Below, piece after piece: positions 25,550-34,045 of a stretch of 64,000 nucleotides of DNA. Source of the DNA: Arthrobacter sp. SLBN-112. Its GTDB lineage: Bacteria; Actinomycetota; Actinomycetes; Actinomycetales; Micrococcaceae. The notes under the pieces were generated by a model. It was given only the letters and a program-made list of their open reading frames with translations. It ran no database searches and was not told the DNA's origin. The position numbers were made by a program, and so were the translations under genes. The stretch lies in assembly GCF_006715225.1 (NCBI RefSeq), contig NZ_VFMU01000001.1, forward strand, positions 2,728,001-2,792,000. The letters run 5' to 3'. The first letter of the stretch is position 1. Every line of letters begins with the position of its first letter.

Positions 25550-26364
25550 TGCCGGTGCGCCTCGACCAGGCACTGGTGGCGCGCGGACTGGCGAGGTCCC
25601 GCACGCATGCCGCGTCGCTGATCGGCGAAGGCAAGGTCAGTTCCGGCGGCGAGGTCCTCAGCAAAGCGTCGCTTCAGGTGGACGACAGCCGGGACCTTGC
25701 CGTCGAGCACGATGAGCAGGACACCTATGCCAGCCGCGCCGGCCACAAGCTGGCCGGCGCCCTCGACGCCTTCCCCGACGTCTCGGTGGAGGGCAAAAGG
25801 TGCCTCGATGCCGGCGCCTCCACCGGGGGCTTCACTGACGTCCTCCTCCGGCGGGGCGCCGCGCACGTGGTGGCGGTCGACGTCGGACACGGCCAGTTGG
25901 TGCCGCACCTCCGCAGCGACCCGCGCGTGGACGTCCATGAAGGCATGAACGTCAGGTACATGGCGTCGGCCGACATCGGCGGCCCCGCAGCACTGACGGT
26001 GGCTGACCTGTCCTTTATTTCCCTCACCCTCGTAGTCCAGCCGCTGGCGGACTGCACGGAACCCGGCGGCGACCTGGTGCTGATGGTCAAGCCCCAGTTC
26101 GAAATCGGCAAGGACCGCCTGGGCCGGACCGGCGTGGTCACGTCGGAGCGCGAGCGGCGGATGGCAGTGGAGAAAGTGGCAAGGGCAGCGCTCGACGCCG
26201 GGCTGGACCTGTGCGGCCTGGCGGCTAGTCCACTGCCCGGACAGGACGGAAACGTCGAATACTTCCTGTGGATAAAACGCAGGATCAGCAAAGACTTGCC
26301 TAAGATCGAAGAGCGAGAGGCAGCAGCCGCTGCGTTGCTCGGACAAATCTGGCCGAACCACTAG
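25549..26364 (+). CDS. tlyA: 16S/23S rRNA 2'-O-ribose methyltransferase
   Basis: TlyA methylates the 2'-OH of C1409 in 16S and C1920 in 23S rRNA (E. coli numbering), which gives sensitivity to capreomycin and viomycin. It has 271 residues: an S4 RNA-binding domain (VRLDQALVARGLARSRTHAA, residues 2-60) and an RrmJ-like SAM domain with CLDAGASTGGFTDVLL, VVAVDVGHGQL, ADLSFISL and LVLMVKPQFE. The Lys-Asp-Lys-Glu catalytic set of this fold is compatible with SRAGHKL, ADLSF, VKPQF and NVEYF. It overlaps the small protein by one base. A hemolysin role, sometimes given in annotations, is not supported. Confidence 0.94.
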   Translation: MPVRLDQALVARGLARSRTHAASLIGEGKVSSGGEVLSKASLQVDDSRDLAVEHDEQDTYASRAGHKLAGALDAFPDVSVEGKRCLDAGASTGGFTDVLLRRGAAHVVAVDVGHGQLVPHLRSDPRVDVHEGMNVRYMASADIGGPAALTVADLSFISLTLVVQPLADCTEPGGDLVLMVKPQFEIGKDRLGRTGVVTSERERRMAVEKVARAALDAGLDLCGLAASPLPGQDGNVEYFLWIKRRISKDLPKIEEREAAAAALLGQIWPNH

Positions 26365-26377
26365 AGAGCGGAACCTG

Positions 26378-27403
26378 ATGAGCAGGCGTGTACTGGTCCT
26401 TGCCCATACCGGCCGCGAGGAGTCGCTGAAAGCTGCCTGGGAAGCCTGCGCCCTGCTGCACGCCTCGGGCATGGTTCCCGTGATGCAGGAGTCCGAGCTG
26501 GGGGACATGGAACGGTTCTTCGGGCACCTGGCCCAGCCGGTGGAGGTCCTCCACGACCATGTCCAGCTGCCCGATGTGGAACTGGTCATGGTTCTCGGCG
26601 GTGACGGCACCATCCTGCGGGCCGCCGAACTGGTCCGCGAAGTGGACGTGCCGCTGCTGGGCGTCAACCTGGGCCACGTGGGTTTCCTGGCCGAAAGCGA
26701 ACGCGCGGACCTTGCCCAGACCGTCGAATGGATTGCCAGCCGCGAGTACACGGTTGAAGAACGCATGACCATCGATGTGCAGGTGTGGGTCCGGGGCCAG
26801 AAGATTTGGCACACCTGGGCTTTAAACGAGGCCGCCATCGAGAAGGCCAACCGCGAACGCATGCTCGAGGTCGTGACCGAAGTGGATGAGCGCCCGCTGA
26901 CGTCCTTCGGTTCCGACGGCATCGTGCTGGCCACCCCCACCGGATCCACGGCATACGCGTTTTCGGCGGGCGGGCCGGTGGTCTGGCCGGAGGTGGAGGC
27001 CCTGGTCATTGTGCCGATCAGCGCCCATGCGCTCTTCGCCAAGCCCCTCGTGGTGTCGCCGCGGTCAAAGCTCGCCGTGGAGGTCCTGGGCCGTACGGAC
27101 GCCCAGGGCGTGCTGTGGTGTGATGGCCGGCGCTCGGTGGACCTGCCGCCCGGCGCCCGCGTGGAAGTGACCAAGTCCACCACTCCCGTCCGGCTGGCCC
27201 GCACGCACCAGACACCCTTCTCGGCCCGCCTGGTCCGCAAGTTCGAGCTGCCCATCCACGGCTGGCGGGGGCCGGTGCCCAAGTCCGATGCCGTGCATAC
27301 TGGCCCTATTCCCATTGTGCGCACGCCACGGCCCATGCCGCCGCTGCCGGTACCGCATGCGGAGAACCCCGGCAGCGATCCCGATCCGTCGACTGCGAAG
27401 TGA
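26378..27403 (+). CDS. nadK: NAD kinase
   Basis: NadK makes NADP from NAD with ATP or polyphosphate. It has 341 residues. The signature MVLGGDGTILRAAELV (GGDGT near residues 74-78) is followed by VNLGHVGFLAE, the NE/D motif WALNEAAIEK and SDGIVLATPTGSTAYAFSAGGP, all family hallmarks. The C-terminal ~45 residues are a Pro-rich tail beyond the usual end. It lies between tlyA and recN, the M. tuberculosis order (Rv1694-Rv1695-Rv1696), and ends four bases before the recN start. Confidence 0.95.
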   Translation: MSRRVLVLAHTGREESLKAAWEACALLHASGMVPVMQESELGDMERFFGHLAQPVEVLHDHVQLPDVELVMVLGGDGTILRAAELVREVDVPLLGVNLGHVGFLAESERADLAQTVEWIASREYTVEERMTIDVQVWVRGQKIWHTWALNEAAIEKANRERMLEVVTEVDERPLTSFGSDGIVLATPTGSTAYAFSAGGPVVWPEVEALVIVPISAHALFAKPLVVSPRSKLAVEVLGRTDAQGVLWCDGRRSVDLPPGARVEVTKSTTPVRLARTHQTPFSARLVRKFELPIHGWRGPVPKSDAVHTGPIPIVRTPRPMPPLPVPHAENPGSDPDPSTAK

Positions 27404-27407
27404 ATCC

Positions 27408-29147
27408 ATGCTTGAAGAACTGAGAATCCGCGATCTCGGCGTCATCACCGACGCAACGCTTCCGCTCGGCCCGGGACTGAGCGTGGTGACCGGTGAAACC
27501 GGCGCGGGCAAGACCATGGTGGTCACCGCCGTCGGGCTGCTCCTGGGTGCCCGTTCGGATGCCGGGGCGGTCCGCAGCGGCGCCAAGAGCGCCACCGCCG
27601 AGGCGGTGCTGAAGCTCGACGCCGGGCACCCGGCCATCGCCCGTGCCCTTGATGCCGGTGCTGAGGTGGAGGAGTTCGACGGCGGCGCGGAGCTGATCCT
27701 GGCCCGCCGGCTGGGTGCGGACGGACGCAGCCGTGCGTTCCTGGGTGGCCGGGCTGCCCCCGTGGGCGTGCTGGCTGAGATCGGTGAGTCATTGGTGGTG
27801 GTGCATGGCCAGTCGGACCAGATCAGGCTCAAAAGCGCCACGGCGCAGCGTGAAGCGCTGGACAAGTTCGCCGGCGACGCCCTGGCTGGCCCGCTGGCCA
27901 GTTACCAGGAGCTGTACAGCCACTGGAAATCCAGCCAGGCAGAGCTGGCCACACTGCGCAGCGCAGCACGGGACAGGCTCCGGGAAGCAGAATCGCTCGA
28001 GGCGGCCCTGGCGGAGATCGACGGGGTGGATCCGCAGCCGGGGGAGGACGAGCTGCTGAAGGCCGAGGCCGTGAAGCTTGCCAACGTGGAGGAGCTGCGG
28101 ATCGCCGCCAGCACCGCACATCAGGCACTCATCGCCGAGGACTTCGGCGAAACCGGGGACGCCACCACGCTGGTGGATTCCGCCAAGCGCACACTGGAAC
28201 ACGTGGCGGAGCATGATGCGGAGCTGGGTTCCGCAGCGGCCCGGCTGGCCGAGGTGGGTTTCCTGCTCAACGACATCGCCACCGAACTGGCCAGCTACCA
28301 GGCCGGCCTGGATTCCGAGGGACCGGAACGGCTCGCCGAAATCGAGGACCGGCGCGCCGCCCTGGCCAAGCTGGTCCGCAAGTACGCCCCCACCATCGAC
28401 GAAGTGCTGGAGTGGGCGGAAAAGGCGCGGATCCGCTTCGATGAGCTGCAGGACGATTCATCCCGGATCGAGGCCCTGGATGCGGAAGTGGTCCGTGCAG
28501 AAGCAGAACTGAAGAAGCAGTCAGCTGCCATCAGCAAGATCCGCGCCAGGGCCGCCAAGGACCTGTCCGGCCGCGTCAGCGCGGAGCTCAAGGCCCTGGC
28601 CATGGCCGACGCCACCCTGGTGATCAACATTGAGCCGGCCGGGCAGCTGGGCCCGCACGGCGCAGACGAGATCAGTTTCCTGCTGCAGCCGCATTCCGGT
28701 GCCCCGGCCCGGCCGCTGGGCAAGGGCGCGTCCGGCGGCGAACTGTCCCGCGTCATGCTGGCCATCGAAGTGGTGCTTGCCGCCGTCGACCCCGTCCCCA
28801 CGTTCGTCTTCGACGAGGTGGACGCGGGCGTTGGCGGCCGGGCAGCCGTCGAGATCGGCCGCCGCCTGGCCATGCTGGCACGCCACGTGCAGGTGCTGGT
28901 GGTCACGCACCTTCCGCAGGTGGCCGCCTTCGCGGACCAGCACATCACCGTGACCAAAACCTCAGTCAGGGGAGCCGGCGGCAAAACGGCCACCGGGTTC
29001 ACCTCAAGCGACGTCCGGCTGTTGGACGGCCCGGAGCGGGTGCGTGAGCTGGCCCGGATGCTGGCGGGCCAGGAAGACTCGGAATCGGCCCGGGCGCACG
29101 CCCAGGAACTGCTGGACGACGCCAAGCTCCTGCCGCAGCGGGCCTGA
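27408..29147 (+). CDS. recN: DNA repair protein RecN
   Basis: RecN is an SMC-like ATPase acting in double-strand break repair. It has 579 residues from the ATG at 27408. The N-terminal half-ATPase has Walker A VTGETGAGKTMVVTAVGLLLG; two long coiled-coil arms cover residues ~160-400; the C-terminal half has the ABC signature GKGASGGELSRVMLAIEVVL and Walker B PTFVFDEVDAGVGGR, then VLVVTHLPQVAA. A reading from 27288 inside nadK is rejected. No LexA-type site is evident, and the tight linkage to nadK suggests co-transcription. Confidence 0.95.
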   Translation: MLEELRIRDLGVITDATLPLGPGLSVVTGETGAGKTMVVTAVGLLLGARSDAGAVRSGAKSATAEAVLKLDAGHPAIARALDAGAEVEEFDGGAELILARRLGADGRSRAFLGGRAAPVGVLAEIGESLVVVHGQSDQIRLKSATAQREALDKFAGDALAGPLASYQELYSHWKSSQAELATLRSAARDRLREAESLEAALAEIDGVDPQPGEDELLKAEAVKLANVEELRIAASTAHQALIAEDFGETGDATTLVDSAKRTLEHVAEHDAELGSAAARLAEVGFLLNDIATELASYQAGLDSEGPERLAEIEDRRAALAKLVRKYAPTIDEVLEWAEKARIRFDELQDDSSRIEALDAEVVRAEAELKKQSAAISKIRARAAKDLSGRVSAELKALAMADATLVINIEPAGQLGPHGADEISFLLQPHSGAPARPLGKGASGGELSRVMLAIEVVLAAVDPVPTFVFDEVDAGVGGRAAVEIGRRLAMLARHVQVLVVTHLPQVAAFADQHITVTKTSVRGAGGKTATGFTSSDVRLLDGPERVRELARMLAGQEDSESARAHAQELLDDAKLLPQRA

Positions 29148-29178
29148 CGGAACAGCCACGGGAAGGCGCAATTGATGA

Positions 29179-29184
29179 TAGGCT
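29179..29184 (+). promoter_or_regulatory. -10 box TAGGCT before pyrG
   Basis: TAGGCT ends eight bases before GTG 29193. It falls inside the longer alternative reading of pyrG, which argues for the downstream start. Confidence 0.5.
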
Positions 29185-29192
29185 CGAATTCC

Positions 29193-30965
29193 GTGGTGCA
29201 GCGATCAAATTCCCGTGTAAATTCCCGGTTCCCGGGCTCCTCCAAGACGACCAAGCACATCTTCGTCACCGGCGGTGTGGCGTCCTCGCTCGGCAAGGGA
29301 CTGACGGCGTCCAGCCTTGGTCATCTGCTGCGGGCACGCGGCCTGTCCGTCACGATGCAGAAGCTCGATCCCTACCTGAACGTGGATCCGGGCACAATGA
29401 ACCCGTTCCAGCACGGCGAGGTCTTCGTCACAGACGATGGCGCGGAGACGGACCTGGATATCGGGCACTACGAGCGCTTCCTTGACGAAAACCTCGAAGG
29501 TTCCGCCAACGTGACCACCGGGCAGGTGTACTCCACGGTGATAGCCAAGGAGCGCCGCGGCGAGTACCTGGGAGACACCGTCCAGGTCATCCCGCACATC
29601 ACGGACGAGATCAAGCGCCGCATGCGCCTGCCTGCGGAGGGCAAGAATGCACCGGACGTCATCATCACCGAAATCGGCGGCACCGTGGGCGACATCGAGT
29701 CCCAGCCGTTCCTCGAGTCCGCGCGCCAGGTCCGCCAGGACATCGGCCGCGGAAACGTGTTCTTCCTGCACGTCTCGCTGGTTCCCTACATCGGCCCGTC
29801 GCAGGAACTGAAGACCAAGCCCACCCAGCACTCCGTGGCTGCACTGCGCTCCATCGGCATCCAGCCCGAGGCAATCGTGATCCGCTCGGACCGCGAAGTG
29901 CCCGAGGCCATGCGGGAAAAGATCGGCCGCATGTGCGACGTCGACATCGACGCCGTGGTGAACGCCGCCGACGCCCCGAGCATTTACGACATCCCCAAGA
30001 CCCTGCACAGCCAGGGCCTGGACTCCTACATCGTCCGCGCCTTGGACCTGCCGTTCAAGGACGTGGACTGGACCAGCTGGGACAAACTGCTTGAAGCGGT
30101 CCACAACCCCAAGCACCATGTAGAGATCGCCCTGGTGGGCAAGTACATCGACCTCCCGGACGCCTACCTGTCGGTGACCGAAGCGCTGCGCGCCGGCGGT
30201 TTTGCCAACGAGGCCAAGGTCAAGATCCGCTGGGTCCCGTCCGATGAATGCGAGACCCGCGAAGGCGCCATCAAGGCGCTCGATGGTGTCGATGGGATCT
30301 GCGTGCCCGGCGGTTTCGGCATCCGCGGCCTCGAGGGCAAGCTCGGCGCCCTGAAGTTCGCCCGCGAAACCAAGCTGCCCGTGCTGGGCCTCTGCCTTGG
30401 CCTGCAGTGCATGGTGATCGAGTACGCCCGCAACGTTGTGGGCCTGGAGGGCGCCTCCTCCAGCGAGTTCGAGCCGGACTCCAAGTACCCGGTCATCGCC
30501 ACCATGGAAGAGCAGCTGGAGTACGTTGAAGGCCGCGGCGACCTGGGCGGCACCATGCGCCTTGGCCTGTACGAAGCCAAACTCGACGAAGGCTCGGTCA
30601 TCGCCGGAACGTACGGCAAGACCACCGTCAGCGAACGCCACCGGCACCGCTACGAAGTCAACAACAAGTACCGCCAGCAGATTGCCGACAAGGGCCTGGT
30701 CTTCTCCGGCACCTCCCCGGACGGCAAGCTCGTGGAATTCGTTGAACTGCCGGCCGACGTCCACCCGTATTACGTAGCCACGCAGGCGCACCCCGAGCTC
30801 AGCTCGCGGCCCACCCGCCCGCACCCGCTGTTCGCCGGCCTGGTCCAGGCTGCCCTGAACCACCAGACAGCAAACCACCCGAACGCAGGGCAGGCCAGCG
30901 CTGCCGACACGGCTGTTCCCGCGGCCGGGGAGCCTGCGGCATCGGGTACCGTTACCGCTAAGTAG
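29193..30965 (+). CDS. pyrG: CTP synthase
   Basis: PyrG turns UTP into CTP using ATP and glutamine. It has 590 residues from GTG 29193 (further in-frame starts lie at 29172, 29175 and 29196). The synthase domain begins [20 protein letters not shown] and includes [21 protein letters not shown]; the glutaminase domain has the nucleophile Cys401 in [16 protein letters not shown] and the His/Glu part [19 protein letters not shown]. The last ~45 residues are a Pro/Ala-rich tail. In M. tuberculosis two genes (Rv1697-Rv1698) separate recN from pyrG; here they are absent. Filament formation is known for the family only. Confidence 0.95.
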   Translation: MVQRSNSRVNSRFPGSSKTTKHIFVTGGVASSLGKGLTASSLGHLLRARGLSVTMQKLDPYLNVDPGTMNPFQHGEVFVTDDGAETDLDIGHYERFLDENLEGSANVTTGQVYSTVIAKERRGEYLGDTVQVIPHITDEIKRRMRLPAEGKNAPDVIITEIGGTVGDIESQPFLESARQVRQDIGRGNVFFLHVSLVPYIGPSQELKTKPTQHSVAALRSIGIQPEAIVIRSDREVPEAMREKIGRMCDVDIDAVVNAADAPSIYDIPKTLHSQGLDSYIVRALDLPFKDVDWTSWDKLLEAVHNPKHHVEIALVGKYIDLPDAYLSVTEALRAGGFANEAKVKIRWVPSDECETREGAIKALDGVDGICVPGGFGIRGLEGKLGALKFARETKLPVLGLCLGLQCMVIEYARNVVGLEGASSSEFEPDSKYPVIATMEEQLEYVEGRGDLGGTMRLGLYEAKLDEGSVIAGTYGKTTVSERHRHRYEVNNKYRQQIADKGLVFSGTSPDGKLVEFVELPADVHPYYVATQAHPELSSRPTRPHPLFAGLVQAALNHQTANHPNAGQASAADTAVPAAGEPAASGTVTAK

Positions 30966-30990
30966 TCAAGAGAACAAAAAGGACGGCGCG

Positions 30991-31650
30991 ATGCCTGGTA
31001 CACCTGAAGCCACCCCTGCCAAACAGGTTTCGGATGCACCAAGCCCGCGCCGTCTTTTGTCTACCGAGAAGGTCTACCAGGGCCGGATCTGGGACGTCGT
31101 CAGCGACACTTTCCAGCTCTCTGATTCCGGCAACGCGCTCACCCGCGATTACATCGACCACCCCGGCGCAGTCGCGGTCCTGCCCATGAATGACGAAGGC
31201 CAGGTCCTGCTGCTAAAGCAGTACCGGCATCCGGTGGGCATGGACCTCTGGGAGATCCCTGCGGGCCTGCTGGACGTTGAAGGCGAAGACTTCGTGGTGG
31301 GGGCAGCGCGGGAACTCGCTGAGGAAGCGGACCTGGCCGCAGGCACCTGGAACGTCCTGGCGGATGTCTTCAACTCCCCAGGTTCCTCCAGTGAGGCCAT
31401 CCGCATCTACCTTGCCCGTGACCTTACCGAGGTCCCGCACCACGAACGCCACGAACGGACGGACGAGGAATCGGAGATCGAGTTCCACTGGATCGGCCTG
31501 GACGATGCCGTTGCGTCCGTCCTGGCCGGGCGCCTGCACAACCCGTCCGCCGTCGTCGGGATCCTTGCGGCTGCTGCCGCCCGCGCCGCCAACTTTGAAG
31601 GACTTCGCCCCGCCGACGCCCCCTGGCCCGCGCACCCCAGCCAGCGCTGA
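30991..31650 (+). CDS. ADP-ribose pyrophosphatase, Nudix family
   Basis: A 219-residue Nudix hydrolase of the ADPRase type, expected to split ADP-ribose to AMP and ribose 5-phosphate. The Nudix box reads [20 protein letters not shown] followed by EADL; it has one extra residue between the first Gly and Glu, and Asp in place of the second Gly, compared with the textbook pattern. As I recall the M. tuberculosis counterpart Rv1700 shares that spacing. The upstream strands [21 protein letters not shown] match ADPRases. It follows pyrG and overlaps xerD by one base (TGATG), as in Rv1699-Rv1700-Rv1701. Confidence 0.9.
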   Translation: MPGTPEATPAKQVSDAPSPRRLLSTEKVYQGRIWDVVSDTFQLSDSGNALTRDYIDHPGAVAVLPMNDEGQVLLLKQYRHPVGMDLWEIPAGLLDVEGEDFVVGAARELAEEADLAAGTWNVLADVFNSPGSSSEAIRIYLARDLTEVPHHERHERTDEESEIEFHWIGLDDAVASVLAGRLHNPSAVVGILAAAAARAANFEGLRPADAPWPAHPSQR

Positions 31651-32687
31651 TGGCAGGTGCTTCGGTAAGCGCGGATCCTTCGGCTGAAGCGGCGTCTGCG
31701 GCTGAACCGGTTCCAGGCGAGGGAACCGCTGCCGCTGTCCCCGGGCCGGTGCCTCCCGCGATCGAGCGTGGAATCACCGACTACCTCCAGCACATGGGGG
31801 TGGAACGGGGACTGGCCGCGAACACCCTGGCCGCGTACCGTCGCGACCTGGCCCGGTACGCCCGCTACCTGGCAGCGGCCGGTTGCGCCCGGCCGGAGGA
31901 CATCACCCGGCACCATGTGACCGGTTATGTCCGCGCCCTTTCGGACGGTTCCGACGGCGGCTCCACCCTGGGTGTCCGGTCCGCGGCCCGGACGGTGGTG
32001 GCGGTCCGCGGCCTGCATAAGTTCTGGGCCCTTGAGGGCTACACCGCGGCCGATCCCGCCCGCGACGTCCATCCCCCCATGGCCGGTAAGCGGCTGCCCA
32101 AGGCCATCAGCGTTGATGAGGTGACCCGCATCCTTGAGGCGGCAGGAACCGACACCGCCGCCGGACTGCGGGACCGCGCCCTGCTCGAATTCCTCTATTC
32201 CACTGGTGCCAGGATCAGCGAAGCAGTGGGACTGGATGTAGACGATATCTCCCTCGCAGGGCCGGAAGCCGGGCCCGCCATTGTCCGGCTGTTCGGCAAG
32301 GGATCGAAGGAACGGCTGGTGCCGCTGGGCTCCTACGGCGCCCGCGCCCTGGACGCCTACCTGGTCCGCGGCCGGCCGCTGCTCGCTGCCAAAGGCAAAG
32401 GCACTCCGGCCCTGTTCCTGAATGCCCGCGGCGGCAGGATCAGCCGGCAGAGCGCCTGGACCATCCTGAAGGCGGCGGCGGAGAAGGCCAACATCATGCG
32501 GGACGTCTCACCACATACGCTGCGGCACTCCTTCGCCACGCACCTGCTCGAAGGCGGCGCGGACGTTCGGGTGGTCCAGGAACTCCTGGGACACGCATCC
32601 GTGACCACCACCCAGGTGTACACACTGGTCACAGCCGATACGCTCCGGGAGATCTACGCGGCCGCCCATCCCCGGGCGCTCGGCTGA
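31650..32687 (+). CDS. xerD: Tyrosine recombinase XerD
   Basis: XerD resolves chromosome dimers at dif together with XerC and FtsK. It has 345 residues. The N-terminal SAM-like core-binding domain ([20 protein letters not shown]) follows a ~35-residue Ala/Pro-rich extension. All catalytic residues are visible: Arg in [10 protein letters not shown], Lys in [12 protein letters not shown], His-Arg in [11 protein letters not shown], His in [10 protein letters not shown] and the nucleophile Tyr in [10 protein letters not shown]. The pyrG-Nudix-xerD order is the core actinobacterial one, so this is the housekeeping enzyme and not an integron or phage integrase. XerC is elsewhere. Confidence 0.94.
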   Translation: MAGASVSADPSAEAASAAEPVPGEGTAAAVPGPVPPAIERGITDYLQHMGVERGLAANTLAAYRRDLARYARYLAAAGCARPEDITRHHVTGYVRALSDGSDGGSTLGVRSAARTVVAVRGLHKFWALEGYTAADPARDVHPPMAGKRLPKAISVDEVTRILEAAGTDTAAGLRDRALLEFLYSTGARISEAVGLDVDDISLAGPEAGPAIVRLFGKGSKERLVPLGSYGARALDAYLVRGRPLLAAKGKGTPALFLNARGGRISRQSAWTILKAAAEKANIMRDVSPHTLRHSFATHLLEGGADVRVVQELLGHASVTTTQVYTLVTADTLREIYAAAHPRALG

Positions 32688-32691
32688 AGTT

Positions 32692-33381
32692 CTAGAACAG
32701 CGCCTCGATGGTCAGTTCCACGGGGCCCAGCAGGAAAGCCAGTACGGAGGTGCCCATACCGGCGAGCAGCATCAATCCCGGGTGTGCCAGGCCAAGCACC
32801 ACCCGGCGCAGCCGTGGCCGGCCGCGGAGGAACGATTTCGGTACCCGCGAGAGCGTGGGCACCTGCCGCCAGCCGCGAAGCCTCCGCAGGAACCAGGCGC
32901 ACCTGGCAACAAACGCCAGCCACAGGACGGCCACCACCAGCGGGACCAGGGCCGCCATCAGGGTGAAGCCCAGGGCGGTGACCTCACGCTCGGAGTCACC
33001 CGCCACGGCCTGGATGGTGGTTGAGATGGAGGCACTCAGCACCACCGAGATGGCCCAGACCATGAATGCCGCAATGAGGGCCAGGAAACGTAAGAAGAAC
33101 AGGCCCAAGACCGACTCCCTGGCAGACTTCACCTGCTGCCGGGGCGTCACGTGGAGCACGGCCAGGGTGCTGAGCAGCGTGGGGAGGGCAGCGGCAGCCA
33201 CCAGCAGGTACCAAGTCCATCCTGCCAGGTTCACGAATTCATCGATGACAATGAGCGCCGTCCAGACACAGGCCCAGGCCCAGCCCCAGTACAAAGGGTT
33301 GCGTACCAGCCACTCCGGCAGGCGGGCGTCAACGGTCGAGTTGCGGGCCGGCCGTATCCCGTGTGCTGTTTCGGGAGTCAC
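32692..33381 (-). CDS. Integral membrane protein of unknown function
   Basis: A 229-residue protein from GTG 33381 with about five membrane segments: WGWAWACVWTALIVIDEFV, WYLLVAAAALPTLLSTLAVL, LFFLRFLALIAAFMVWAISV, ALGFTLMAALVPLVVAVLWL and LMLLAGMGTSVLAFLLGP. Between segments four and five is a basic loop with five or more Arg (RCAWFLRRLRGWRQ, LRGRPRLRR), probably cytoplasmic. No family is recognised. It converges with xerD with only four bases between stops and is divergent from the MTH1-like gene. A longer reading to 33429 would almost reach the divergent -10 box. Confidence 0.72.
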   Translation of the reverse strand: MTPETAHGIRPARNSTVDARLPEWLVRNPLYWGWAWACVWTALIVIDEFVNLAGWTWYLLVAAAALPTLLSTLAVLHVTPRQQVKSARESVLGLFFLRFLALIAAFMVWAISVVLSASISTTIQAVAGDSEREVTALGFTLMAALVPLVVAVLWLAFVARCAWFLRRLRGWRQVPTLSRVPKSFLRGRPRLRRVVLGLAHPGLMLLAGMGTSVLAFLLGPVELTIEALF

Positions 33382-33442
33382 ACGTAGAGCTTGGCATGTC
33401 CGCCGCCCAATGGCGCGTCCCGCTGGCAACTTCCGGACCCCT

Positions 33443-33448
33443 TAGGCT
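33443..33448 (+). promoter_or_regulatory. -10 box TAGGCT of a leaderless gene
   Basis: TAGGCT ends seven bases before the ATG at 33456 with no ribosome site in between. It supports the ATG at 33456 over the in-frame start at 33363. Confidence 0.55.
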
Positions 33449-33455
33449 TGAACGC

Positions 33456-33938
33456 ATGACTGCAGCCCGGGTTACTCTTTGCTTCCTGCTCCGCGACGGC
33501 GCCGGCGGAACCGAAGTGCTCCTTGGGCTGAAGCAAACCGGTTTCGGCCGCGGCAAGATCGTGGGCGTCGGCGGCCACGTGGAACCGGGGGAGTCAGACG
33601 CCCAGGCCGTCATCCGGGAGGTCCTGGAAGAAACCGGCGTAGTCCTGCGGGTCGAGGACCTGGCGGACGCCGGATCGGTCCACTTCGTCTTTCCGGCCCG
33701 GCCGGAATGGGATATGCATACAAGGCTCTTCACCGCCCGGACATGGCAGGGCGAGCCCGCACCCAGCGAGGAGATCCTGCCTGAATGGTTCCGCGTGGAT
33801 ACGCTGCCGGTGGACCGCATGTGGCAGGACGCGGACCACTGGCTGCCCGTGGTGCTGGAAGGCCGTACGGTCAACGTGGTGGTCACCATGCATGCCGACA
33901 ACGAGTCTGTCGCCTCGTCCCGGAGCCTGCTGGAATAA
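33456..33938 (+). CDS. MTH1-like Nudix hydrolase (8-oxo-dGTP diphosphatase type)
   Basis: A 160-residue Nudix protein. The box GGHVEPGESDAQAVIREVLE followed by ETGV fits the consensus exactly, and the preceding LGLKQTGFGRGKIVGVGG closely resembles the human MTH1 segment that binds oxidised purines. The downstream EILPEWFRVDTLPVDRMWQDADHW also parallels MTH1, where a Trp and two Asp residues contact the base. It is therefore expected to clean the nucleotide pool of oxidised dGTP or dATP, which is inferred from the likeness. It faces the prp operon, separated by a two-way terminator. Confidence 0.85.
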   Translation: MTAARVTLCFLLRDGAGGTEVLLGLKQTGFGRGKIVGVGGHVEPGESDAQAVIREVLEETGVVLRVEDLADAGSVHFVFPARPEWDMHTRLFTARTWQGEPAPSEEILPEWFRVDTLPVDRMWQDADHWLPVVLEGRTVNVVVTMHADNESVASSRSLLE

Positions 33939-33970
33939 TCAGGCAACCGCCAAACAACCAAGCAGTTAAA

Positions 33971-34032
33971 CGCCCGACGGCGGCGCGGGCACCGGTCGCA
34001 TTCACGAGAAAGGTGCCCGGCCGCCGTCGGAC
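33971..34032. terminator. Bidirectional terminator between Nudix and prpC
   Basis: CGCCCGACGGCGGCGCGGGC with ACC (33971-33993) pairs with GGTGCCCGGCCGCCGTCGG with ACG (34012-34032); only two or three positions are unpaired. The loop is 18 bases. There is little U-tract on either strand. Confidence 0.75.
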
Positions 34033-34045
34033 GTTCGTGCCAAAG

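Noticed and set aside
25549..26364. Hemolysin
   Set aside because: The S4 plus RrmJ-like methyltransferase domains identify TlyA as an rRNA methyltransferase; there is no secretion signal.
31650..32687. Phage or integron integrase
   Set aside because: The recombinase lies in the core pyrG-Nudix-xerD order and has the size and motifs of XerD.
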